From positions 196,001 to 260,000 of the forward strand of contig NC_084682.1 in NCBI RefSeq assembly GCF_028389875.1: a stretch of 64,000 nt of DNA, read 5' to 3'. The translations under genes were made by a program, and so were the position numbers. The notes below the pieces were generated by a model. That model worked only from the letters and a program-made list of their open reading frames with translations, was not told the DNA's origin and did not search any database. The DNA comes from Rhea pennata. Lineage: Eukaryota; Chordata; Aves; Rheiformes; Rheidae. Positions 40,301-52,312 of this stretch are shown one piece after another (position 1 is the first letter of the stretch; every line of letters starts with the position of its first letter).

Positions 40301-42023
40301 AGAAAATCTATTTCTTCACTCTCCACACCCTTAAAACTCTTCTAAAATCTGGAACTGCTTACAGTACTACCCCTGTACTCAACTTTAGAGAGAGGTTACA
40401 GACTCAGATGCATGGCAGTGCTTTAAATAAGTACATAGTCATTTAACATGTTCATCATATGCACAGTAACACTTGACGTGGTATTATGGTTGCATATTTT
40501 AGCCCTACATATAGTCTCTATCAACATACAGTGACAAGAATTAGGCATATGTATAAGGTTTAATAAGTTTGATGCTGATATATCCCTTAGGACCACTGAC
40601 ATGCAGAGTCACTTTAAGATGAATTATGATTTTCTCAGGGTACAAACTTTCTACAGCCTCTACCCTTGCATTTGGTACTATGCAAATAAACAATTTACTA
40701 CAAAATCCTCTACTAAAATTTCTTAGGAAGGACTGAAGAATATTAAATCAGGAATCCCATCTAAAGCCTTCCCTCTCCACAGATTTCTGCTCAGAGAAAA
40801 CATCCAAATACCACACTATCTCACCCAGAATAAGAGTTCGCTTTGGCATCATCATTCAGAGGATAGCATTAACAGCACAGTGAGAGAAAATACATTTACT
40901 TTGACAGATGACCACGTTACTTTGGGGCATATGGTAGCCCAACTCTTGTAATACAGGTTCTTCCTTGCATGTTGGGTGCTGACCACTCTAAATGGTTTAA
41001 ATGCAAAGTATTTTAAATCAAAAATAATCTCAGTCCTAAGAAACAAGTATTTCTTTATTAAAAAGACTTTCACAAGCATACAAACACATACAGACATTCT
41101 TTCTGACTTTGTATTTGTGGATTTAAAAATAGATTTATCTCTACATATCTCGGAAATAAAAAAAAGGTAGTGTTTTAAATTACAAAATCTCATAGTCACA
41201 CATCAGTAGTAAAAATTACATCAATACATTTCAAATCAAACATCACAAAACCAAACCAAACTCAATTACTTAAAACTGTATGTTCAGATTAGAGAAGATA
41301 AAAACACTTTTAGAAAGTTAGAAACAATTCTTTAGTAGGTTAAATATTATTGAAGAAAAGAACTTTGTCAAAGGAAACCTAAAAAACAATGCGAAGGTCA
41401 GTTATCTCAAGGGCTGAGAACATTTTCCACAAGTTTTACCACAAATTTTTTTTTTACTCATTGCTTACTCCAGATATAACCAAAACTAGTACACTGATTA
41501 TCTGAAAATAACAAGTTAATTCAATACTGCAGAAATGCCAATCAGTCATTTTGTTGCTCTTGATTTCAATGGAATTTTTACACATAAATAATGTGGGTTG
41601 GATCATTAAATGCTGGTAGAATAATAAAGTTTTAGGCTGATTTAAGGAAAAAAAAAGAAGAGCTGGAGGGAGAAAATTTCTGTCATGTGCTTCCGTTGAA
41701 AGGTCTCATTTGGCTGTGCATTATGTATTAGTGATATTCTGAAACCAACAAGAGGAATGCTACATTTGGAAGCTGATTAGAAGAACCTAGAATGTAGGGT
41801 TTTTGCATGCATGCAAAACAACTGTATCTGTTAGCTGTGGTAGTCAGACAACATCCTTCTTTCATGATAGCTTTAAACAAGAAACTTGATGGCTTTTACT
41901 CTTGACTTTTCCACCGGGGCTTTAGACTCATCTCAAGAATAGCTCGTTTTTTCCCAACACAATTTTCAGATATATTCAACACTTTTTACTAACAATAAAC
42001 TAAATAAACTAAAACTATAGCAC

Positions 42024-42128
42024 CCTTGTGAGGTATTCTTTCAGTCAGACTCTTTCAATTTTAAAGAAGAAAACTGAAGCACAGTAAAGTCCATGGCACA
42101 CTTGGAATCCAAGGTCTACCTCCCAGTA
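42024..42128 (-). mobile_element. MIR-like CORE-SINE fragment
   Basis: On the plus strand, CTTGTGAGGTA, then ATTTTAAAGAAGAAAACTGA with GCACAG, then GGAATCCAAGGTC follow the antisense MIR layout (TGAGGTA, ATTTTACAGATGAGGAAACTGAGGCACAG, GGATTCGAACCCAGGTC). It lies about 350 bp beyond the KIAA0753 stop and may be within its 3' UTR. Confidence 0.55.
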
Positions 42129-42352
42129 TTTTCTTGTAACCAGGTAGATCGCACACAGACATAGACGAAGTAACCACAGGTGTACAAATAGATTAGTAGC
42201 CCCACCAGAACATGTAAACTTTACCTGTAACAATTTACATCATTCTACTGAAACACTAAAAAAAAAAAAGTCCTGATAAACCCAGTATAATAAAGTTTGA
42301 AGAGAAAAACATCATCATGGTTTTAGAAAACTTGAGATAAATCCTTGTTGGA

Positions 42353-42358
42353 TTTAAT
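42353..42358 (-). terminator. Candidate polyadenylation signal for KIAA0753 (ATTAAA)
   Basis: This is the nearest signal-like hexamer after the KIAA0753 stop on the minus strand, about 120 nt downstream, and is the common ATTAAA variant. A canonical AATAAA occurs on the same strand at 41059-41054, which would give a 3' UTR of about 1.4 kb. Sequence alone cannot choose between them. Confidence 0.3.
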
Positions 42359-42476
42359 TCATTCAGTGAGTAGAATCTCAAACAGACTTCAAAAAACATG
42401 AAAAATAAGATCACCTGATAAAATTGTTAGACTGAGGCTGGACACTGCATTAATGGGGTAAAATTAAAAGCATTTA

Positions 42477-42591
42477 CTATGTTGGCTGCAAAAACTCTGA
42501 GGTGAACACAGCTTCTGCATAATCCTCACAAATATCCTGCAACTCTGCTGCCACATCACATAGGGCTTCTTTGGTCAGTTCATCTGCAAGA
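42477..42591 (-). CDS. KIAA0753: KIAA0753 coding exon 16 (last coding exon, stop TAG)
   Basis: 115 nt, residues 861-898 and the stop. It reads [20 protein letters not shown] then [17 protein letters not shown], nearly the same as the human C terminus ([31 protein letters not shown]). The acceptor's pyrimidine tract is itself a CT microsatellite. Confidence 0.96.
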
Positions 42592-45500
42592 CTGAGAGAG
42601 AGAGAGGGAAAAAAAAGAAAAGGAAAAGTTTCAGAAGGTCAAATTTCTAATTCTAATCATTCCTTCTATTGATATTAATGCTCTGATTTTAGAAGACTAA
42701 TATTCATATATCTTTCTTTTTTCTACTGTTCAGCTGCAAAAAGATTCCACTACCACAGAAAAGGTATGTTCTCATATATGTTGTATAAGATATTGGAAAT
42801 TCTTGTCTCAGTGTGGTTCCTAGTGAAGGACAAATACTTCATGCTTAGAGGTGTCGAGGGATCTCTGTCACTTTCTTTTGCAAACTCTTAGATACTGATC
42901 CTGCTTTGGGAATAAGACTTAATACTATGGTGCTTTTGAAGCCATTGAAGTCATTGGGAAGCATCTTACTGATTTTAGTGGTCACTGAATCAGGCCTTAC
43001 TGAAAGCAACAAAATTTAAGGAGAAGTGAGATCAGAAATTTCCATTTTCATAGATCTCTGTGTCAAAGCAGATGTCACAGAAGGAAAAATTATTCTAGCA
43101 TTTAAAAACACAATTGTTTTACTGGTGTCTTCAAAAATTCTCTTCAGTTTTATATATAATCTAAAAGCATCACAGAGTTAGTGTATCCAAGACCTTATAG
43201 CATAACATGGGAGAGCTTTTTCTTAATATATAGACATACATACTTTGATACATATTTTACCTAAAAAGATTTGTAATGCCCTCTGGTGGTAAGAATAATT
43301 CAATGAAGTGTCCTGGATATCAGATGACATTTGTAGTTTGATTTTACGTAACATGTATCATAGGCAAACTGCAGCAGTGGAATTCAACTGGCAGAGGGAG
43401 AGAGATTCACTTCCATTCAATCCATCTGCCAATCAAGATGTCAGCCTTTGAACCGCCCAGCCTCACACCAGTTACAATAATCCAATATGGACAATTAAAG
43501 CAAATCGTTACTTTTTATAACTACTGAAGCTTGATTTTGTAATTCTTTCCAGATCCTCCAGAGAGGATTCAAGTTCAGACTGTAGTTACATGTTCTGCTG
43601 GCCTGGGACCTTACAATGTCAATAGGTGTCTTAAACATCACAAAAATTGAGAATGAATTATAGGCAATTCTAGACAATCACTGAAGGGAAGTGCAAGAAC
43701 ATGATGACCAATAACATCATCTACTTGCCACACCTGTTACCGAGCAATCAAAATATTTATGGATATTTCAGCTTTCACTGCCCTGCTTACTTAGCAAATA
43801 TTGACTGTGTGATAAAGATTTCTTCTTTCCTACAAAGTGCACAGTGGAGGAAATGTTATTTTCTGCTTCTTTACTTCTTCTATTTGTACTGAGGGATGAC
43901 AGGCCAGGTATGTCACAGTTCCCATAGTGAAATCCCTGACAGTGCAAAAAAATTTGCAAACAAGTACTGAAATCTGCACTAAGTCCAGCTGTCACTTTAA
44001 GAATACCTACTGTTGTTCCATAAAACAGTAATTGCACAATCTTCCACCATGAGAGGTAAAGATTGCAGATATGTTCTCTGCTATTTCCAGTGCTTTCATA
44101 GAATCACAGAATAGATAGAATGGGAAGGGACATGTGTAGATCACCTAGTCTAACTCCCCTGCTCAAGCAGAGTTACCCTAGAGCAGGTTGCTCAGGACCA
44201 TGAGGAATGGCTGTGAGAGCTGGGTCTATGTAGCCTGGAGAAGAGAAGACCGAGGGGTGATCTTATCAATGTCAGGTGATCTTATCAATGTCTATAAGTA
44301 CCTGAAGGGAGGGTGTCAAGGGGATGGGGACAAACTCTTTTCAGTTGTCCCATTCAACAGGACAAGAGGCAACAGGCACAAACTGAACCACAGGAAGTTC
44401 TGCCTGAATATGAGGAGGAATTTCTTTACTGTGAGAGTGAGGGAGCACTGGAACAGGTTGCCCCTAGAGGTTGTGGAGTCTCCCTCTCTGGAGATACTCA
44501 AAGCCTGCCTGGATGCAACCCTGTCTAACATGCTCTCGGTGACCCTGTTGAGCAGGGAGGTTGGACTAGATGATCTCCAGAGGTCCCTTCCAACCTTACT
44601 GATTCTATGATTCTATGTTCGGTCAGGATTTGAATACCTCCAAGGATGGACACTTCACAACCTCTCTGGGCAACCTTATTTATTTCTTCTTCACTCAACA
44701 AAAAAGTAAATTTTGTTTTCCTTCAATTTACCTGTTGATGATACTACTGAATTCATGGATGGAAATTGCAACCATTTCTTTTTATCTCTAGGCAGAATAT
44801 TATGCTGAGTTAAACACTGAAAATGCAGCGTTAAAGGCTTTTCCAGAGCATGCTAAATAACTACATTTTCTATGGAGACTCCCAATAGACTCATTCACCC
44901 ATTTACTGCAGAAATGGATGAGGAAAGCTTAGGGTGGGCATTTCTTCCTGCAGCTTTATACAGCAACAGAAAGCCAATTTATACAAAATAAGGTCAAGTT
45001 AAAAATGAAAAATTTCACTTCTACTGATGTAGTCTTTTGATAATATTATAAGCTATTTATAAGATAATACTATAAGCTATTTCACACAGCTGTTTTTGTG
45101 GAACACCGCAATATGTTAAAAATAACCACTTCTCCAGAACATTCTACTCCCATATCCTTTCAGTCTCTTCAAAAACCTTAAAAATCCATACACATCAAGT
45201 ACCAGCTGAAAAACAGTCCAATAGCTGACTGTCTGGCTTTGATAAGAACTGTCCCCTCCCCACTCCTTCTCTAAAAAAAGTCAGAAAAATCTGTTCATCT
45301 GCTGATACACTCACTTCACAAACACAAAGATAGTTCATGTACCTCTCAGCAATTTGCCATGGATTGAAACTGCCCACTGCCTCATGGGAAATGAGCTTTA
45401 GGTGATGCTTGTATCTGTTGTTATAATCCAAGATGTTCTGGAACATATGCTTTGGAACAGAGAGAGAAACATAGCACTTATTCTGCAGAGACATGCTCTG

Positions 45501-48442
45501 ATTCAAGGGCTGCAGAATGTCACTGCCAGGCTGCAATTTCTCCTCTGATTCTCTGTTTTCATCAACACCACTGAAAATGGAAAATAGCCAATAAGTCAGA
45601 AACCGTTTTTCAAAAACTTTTTTGAAGTACAAAAATCTCATCAAATAGCAACCAATTTTCTTTAATGAAAACACTATAATGAAGGTGCACAAGCTCAAAT
45701 GCATCTCAGCTTAATGTAGGGCAGAATATTCTACTTACTTGCCATCAAAAGGTTTTTCAAAAATAATGTCTATTTCTGGCTCTTTCTGTCCAACTAATTT
45801 AGTTATCTGAATTGGATGTGGAGAGGAAGGTCTTTTAGCTATTGAAGTATTTTGCTGCTCTAAAATGAAGAAAACAACATTAAAAATTATTTTGTTGGAA
45901 GAGAAGAAAACCCTAAATTTAATGCATGCACGCCCTCAGAAAGTGTTGCTCCTTTTAAGGCCGAGATAAATAAAGAAAAGCCCCTAAAATGTAAATTCAA
46001 GCTGGAATTTCTAAGAGCTCAGTGTGCTAAAGATGAGCATTTCAGAAATCCCATGCTCTGTAGAGTTTGTCATATTTGTGGATACTTCTACAGAAGAGAT
46101 AGAAAATACTATTCTAAAACTAGTCTATTAAGCTTGGCAGTAAATACAGAATACAGGGCGGGGGGAGGGGGAGGAGGAGAAAGAAACTCACCAACAACAA
46201 AATTTGGGCCAAATCTTTACCTGCCCTAATGTGAGACTTTCCAAAAGGTGTAAAATAGCTCCATTAAAGTCAGGGTATGATTAGATCCTCACCTTGGTAA
46301 ATCAGTGTAACTTCATTGTGGTATTAAGTTAAATAGTAGGATAAAGAACCAAGGGGAAAAATAACAACAAGCAAAAGCCATACTTATTAAGCATGCTACA
46401 GTGGCAAACAATGTTAAAATATGTCCACTTACATGCAGGATACATTAGAATATTGTTTGGAATACTAACTTTTGTTAGTGAACAGCTTCCAACTAACATT
46501 ATTCAGGTGTGTGTCCTTCTCTCTCTCTCTCTCTCTCTCTCTCCCCCCTCCCCCCCCCATGTGAAAAGTTTTATCTTTAAATCTGGTGGATTTAATACTC
46601 CTTTATTTATTTTCTATCCAATGAAAAACAATCAGAAAAAATATTATAAGCTGCATTTTTTCAACAATTAAATACTAATTGCTGAAACACACTGGATAAT
46701 AATTTCCAGGGTACAGAAAATCTAGATTTTTTTGAGGTCAGAAGAATTTAACCTGCATGCGTACTGCAAAATCAAAAAGCAGGTCTTTCTACAGGAAAAA
46801 ACAAAAAACAAACAAAAAACCCCCAAGCTTCTTCAGTTTTACGTCATCATCACTTCAAAGGAATAAGAGAAGAGACAAAAATCTTCTACGCTTAATTAAG
46901 TAATTTAATATTATCTTCTGTATGCTGACGGAAAAAACAAACTTTGAGAGATTCACTGCTACAGTAATATTTACCTAACATTTACTCTTGAACTCAGCCA
47001 TTTAAGTTGTTTATTAAAATAAAGGGAAGAAAATGGGAGAAGCAAACCAGATGATAAGTATCTGCCTGCTCCTGCCTAAATAGAAATAATTAAAAAGACC
47101 AACAGCAGGAATATAAAGTGAGAGTATTTCATAATACCTTACCTCTGCCTGTGAAGTCTAAGAATAATTTTGAATTCATCATTGTGAAAAAGATTACTGC
47201 TAAGCTGTTGCAGAGGAATCAAGTGAAATAAAAATACACTAAATACTCTCTTCAAGACAGAGATTAACAAATTTGTCAATCCATATCTCAAAAACTGAAA
47301 ACAGATGAGACCTGAAGAGCTTAACAAGAATGAATGAGATGACTTTAGGAGATGTCAGACTAAGAATAGGAAGCATTTAGAGAAAATAAAGACATCTTCA
47401 ACAAAATACTCTTGCCAAAGGTAATTTTTCTTATCCGAATCCCACACAGCTTATCTTTTGTATTTTCACGCGTATACTCATGAGCTATCCAGAAGAAAAC
47501 AAGACAACTACAACTCAAAAGCTTTGCAAGTTACATGCATGCAGAACCAATAAGAAAAACTTTTGCCTCTTCTTCCCCTATAGTTCTCCTGCCACTGGAT
47601 CCTCTGTTGATTGCTGCCATTATCACAAGAATCCTTTTTGTTTCTGTACCTCATTGTGCGGGGTTCCTGGAGTCTTATTCTTAAGTACAAATACTTTTGA
47701 AAGGACTGTATTAGAGGTCTGTGCTAAGCATAAAAAGATTGGTAATCTAAAACAAGACAGAAACCATACTTGAACTCAAACTGAACTGTTTTGGAGGAAA
47801 TAAACTGTTTGTTCAAGTCAAAGAGCTATTTGCATAATCTCACATACATCAGATTTTCACTTTATTTTCCTGCCCCTTGTCTGAAATTACAGTGATAGAA
47901 GTGAAGAGATAAGTTACTCAACTTTTAAGAATACGTTTTAAAAAAGCAAACTAGCTTTCTTCTGGAGTAAAGTTAAATAAACTTACAGATGAATTGGAGT
48001 GTATTTACTGATGGAATATCATCTTCATTGCAAAAAAAACCCTCATTTACTTATACTTTGGAAAAACATAAAATATCTAAGCTAAGTCATGAGAAATACC
48101 TGGAAAAAGGACAACAATGTTCAGACTTAACATTTGATGACTGGAAGTATAAAATTAGAGCCTTTTCTCAGAAGAGACCCCTCCTTCTTTTAAATAGTCA
48201 TTTTAGAATCAGATTTCAGTAATATTTCTCTCAAAGTTGTACCTGCATCAAAAATGTGTTTGGATGGTAATCATACATAATCCAATAATTTTGGTTTTGA
48301 AAAAGCAGAACTTAAAGATAGAGACTACCGGAAAAATAAACAGCATTAAAAAGACGCTTACCTCTTTTCTCTTCCTGGGCCCAGAACTCCAAATCACTGT
48401 ACACAATCTGGGTAAGTCTCCTGCGCACAGCTTCCTGGTATT

Positions 48443-48479
<37 letters not shown>

Positions 48480-51400
48480 AATACACAAAAGAGAGAGATT
48501 AATCAGCAAATATTTAACAGTTTAGCTGAGCTGGTGATCACCTCCTGCAAAAGCAGGCCACAATTCTCTCCAGTCGAAGTAGGATTGTTTTCTCCAGTTA
48601 ACTTAATACAGAAAAGGAGGGTGTGTGTGTGTGTGCGCGCGCGTGTGCGCGAAGTCACAGACAATCTTGGTCAAATGCCTCTGATCAACAGCAATTAGTC
48701 AAGTAACTGAGAAAGGAATGGCCCATGTGCCTGTCCTGCTCTATCACAAACAATAGTGAATTCTAACGTATAGTTAAATGTTCAGTCTCATACGGATAAA
48801 GACACTGCATAATGTAAGCTTTCTGCCTCCAGCTTAGAAGTAAATGGCAATAAATTCAGTAGTTTTAGGTTAGGACAAATTTCTAAGCAGGAAGGTAGAA
48901 ATGAGACTAGAACAAAAGAACTATGGAAAAGCTGATTAAAGAAAATTTGAAAAAGTAGCATATGAGAAAGATCAAGGCAACCATGTGACAACCTCATGAA
49001 AATTTACCTAGCAAGATGGATAAATAGGAGCCCAGTTAACTAACACAATTTGTTTAACTTCCCCACATTTCCCTGTAATATACTTTGGATTATCATGGCA
49101 TGCCTCCTTGAGGTGCTCATGCTACTGGAACATGAAGATCCAGTATCAAAAACACTCAAAAATTTCACAAATACTCAAACATTTCCTAATCAGTGAGACA
49201 ATCAACTGTGTAGCAATTACCAAATTGACCTTCTTCACAAATAATGATATATGCCACAGAGCTTTGAGGTGGGAAGCAAACTGAGGTGTGCCAACTCTAA
49301 AGCTAGCAATACAGTCCTTAGGCCAAACATCCTTCTGTTCTCACTCTACTTTCTGCTGGAAGTGGAAACTCCTTCCAGCTCTTCCAGTTCATACACTGAT
49401 CCAGTCAGACCTTGCTTCACCTAAGAATGTAGAACATGAGTGGTATCCACAACTTAAGGAGTGCAACCTGTCAATACTGAGACCAACCAAGAGATAAAGG
49501 CTTACTTCAATATCTTCCATTCTTTGCAACATTGTTTCCAAACGAGGACTGTCAGCCATGGCCAGTACCTGGGACTGGAGTCTCTCCTGCCACTCCATGC
49601 TCCAGAGCTCCTGAGCAGTATCTTGCAAAAGATCATCCAGTAGCTTTTCGCTCAGGGTATCTGCATTTGCTGCAATCTGCTAATTAAAAGAAGAAAAAAA
49701 AATATATTTTGGTGGGAAAAAAATGCTTATAAATTAAATATTTTTAAAAGAAACTGCTCACTGTAATAACCCAATTGTCATTCAGCATCTTCCTTCAATG
49801 AAAATCCAAATAATTTCCTGGTTTTCTTCCACTCATATAGTAAGCCAAATTAATAAAAACAGCTTAGTGTATGTCTACCACTAAAATCAATGGATATGGA
49901 AAAAGCTTATTACTACTTTCCCAGATGCATTCTGTTACATGGCAAACAAAAATTCATCATAAATTTCAAGTAACTATATTCTCTGGCATACAGACAGACT
50001 ATACCTTTTTAGCCGTATGAGTTGAGAGCTTGTTTATAAATGAAGAATCCTTCAAATGACTGCTTGTTTCCATGGAGAGACTGACCTTCTAATAAAACAT
50101 AAGTCCTCTCATGATAATCACATTTGCTGTATTACTAGTACAAATTATATTTAGTCATTAAATATGAAATTTTAAATACTCTTATCAAGTCCAGTCATGT
50201 TCAATATGGAATTGTTATGACCAATCAAAAACAATTTAAAATGCATCTACTTGATCAGAAAGTAATCAAAAAAACCTTAAGGTAGCTTTGCAAAATTTTA
50301 TTATAATAATTCAAGGTCCACACACTGAAAAGAAAATGTACTCTCAACATGTCCAAAACTGTGTTGACTACATAACCAAAAACTGCTTACTTGCATTAAG
50401 TTGAAAATAAACAGATGTGTTGCCCTTTCATAAATGTTTACAGCTCTAAATTAAGCCTTTGGTGGCATGAGCTTTGACTGTATTACCTGTGCCTTGTCCA
50501 AAAGAGGTTTTAAGTGCTCCTGTACTACGCTTTCAACTTTGTCTGTAAGCTGGGTTGGAGAAGCACCCTGTGATCTATTCAAAAAAGAGTAAACGACAAT
50601 GTCATTCTGAAATCCTGTATGACAACAAATAATCATAAATCCACTTTGTTGGGAGTGTGTGCGCGTGGAAGGGGATGGGAGGCCCTATCAGATCTGATAC
50701 CAAAAAAATTTTATAGAATCATAGAATCAGTAAGGTTGGAAGGGACCTCTGGAGATCATCTAGTCCAAACCCCCTGCTCAAGCAAGGTCACCAAGAGCAT
50801 GTAAGACAGGGTTGCATCCAGGCAGGCTTTGAGTATCTCCAGAGAAGGAGACTCCACAACCTCTAGGCGCAACCTGTTCCAGTGCTCCCTCACTCTCACA
50901 GTGAAGAAATTCCTTCTCATATTCAGGCAGAACTTCCTGTGGTTCAGTTTGTGCCTGTTGCCTCTTGTCCTGTTGAATGAGACAACTGAAAAGAGTTTGT
51001 CCCCATCCCCTTGACACCCTCCCTTCAGGTACTTACAGACATTGATAAGATAGATTCGCATTTTTCAGCTCTTCAAAATGAAACTTCAAACTACCTCAGC
51101 TTTTTTATTTTGTGAGGTCTAGAGGATGTTGGATATAATTTAAAATAAACAAATCCGGACTATAATCAGGATTGGGAAAATGATACCTGCCTTTGGTGCT
51201 ATTTTGTCCTTCTGGAATAGATAGATAATATTTACCTTCTCAATGCAGTGTTGTGATACTCACTCAATTATGTTTAGAAAATAGAAAATGTTTAGCTGGA
51301 AATACACAAGAGTTTTGTGCACACAAAATGACTAGTCTTTTTGAAAAAAATCTTGGCTCTATCTTCCATACTGCAGTACCCAAATATATATTCACATCAT

Positions 51401-52270
51401 GGTTTTAACCTTGTTAGGAAATTGGTGTAAAATTCAGCTCTCCTCTCAGATTCCTTCAACACTCATTTACAGAACAACTCTCAGAAATCTGTCCACTAGG
51501 TAACATTTCTGAGTAAGTCTAGAAAAAAATCCTTGTGTCAAATGCTTTTGGCAGCTTCCACCTAGACCCATTCCTGCTTTATTAGCCTCAGCTGAACAGA
51601 TGAAACATTCATTTCAGTGACTGCACATTAATAATTGCTACTCATTACCGAGCAGACTTAGATCCCTTTAGGTCAAGAAAAACACAGAAAGAGATTTGCA
51701 AAATATACCAAAGACCCACCTGTTTAACAACAAGAACTAACCATGTCTTTACTTATCAAGGAGAACAGGAGTGAAGGGACAGAAGTAAAATTAACTAGAA
51801 ATTAAATATAAGGAAATAGCGTAAAACAAGACAAGGAAATACATTATGAATATAGCAATTTGTCAAGTTTTAGCCAGGGTGATCTATTTCACTTCTGTCA
51901 AAAGATCTTCCATCATTTGCTGTTTATCCTGCTAATTCATTGCTTATATTTTTATGTCAAAGTGAACCAAGTCCCAAGGGGATGAATTGTCCCAGATGTT
52001 GGACAGGTCATGCAAGTATTCCAGGGTTGAAAGACTCTTTTTAAAAAGAAAAAAAAAAATGGAATGGAAATGAAAGGGAAGTATCCCTTGACAATCAGAA
52101 AAAGTTCTGAAGTGAGAATTGACAGGATTATAAAGACTGCAATAAAAAAATAAGAAAAATCAACTGTATTTCCTCTTACTTTAAGGAAAGATTCAAAAAA
52201 ACAATAAAACCTTCTACCTTTACCTAATCAATCTCATATAAGAAAAAACATATTTTAAAGAAACATTCAG

Positions 52271-52312
<42 letters not shown>

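Larger units (their letters stand above)
25650..42300. other. Intergenic region between PITPNM3 and KIAA0753
   Basis: About 17 kb without a supported gene. It contains a CA repeat at 33920-33943, a poly-A run at 34668-34690, the 40-bp duplicated segment (35360 and 37268), and an MIR-like SINE near 42.1 kb close to or within the KIAA0753 3' UTR. The human gap between these genes is, as I recall, of similar size. Confidence 0.65.

Noticed and set aside
44188-44610. 140-codon open frame as a host gene
   Set aside because: It is the end of CR1 ORF2 ([14 protein letters not shown] block) within a 5'-truncated LINE with normal CR1 3' repeats.
51062-51095. Possible remnant of a lost KIAA0753 exon ([12 protein letters not shown] reading) beside the inverted CR1
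   Set aside because: Stops lie close on both sides, no acceptor/donor pair fits phase 2, and a charged EELK string is too short to align to the human WLDAETS region.
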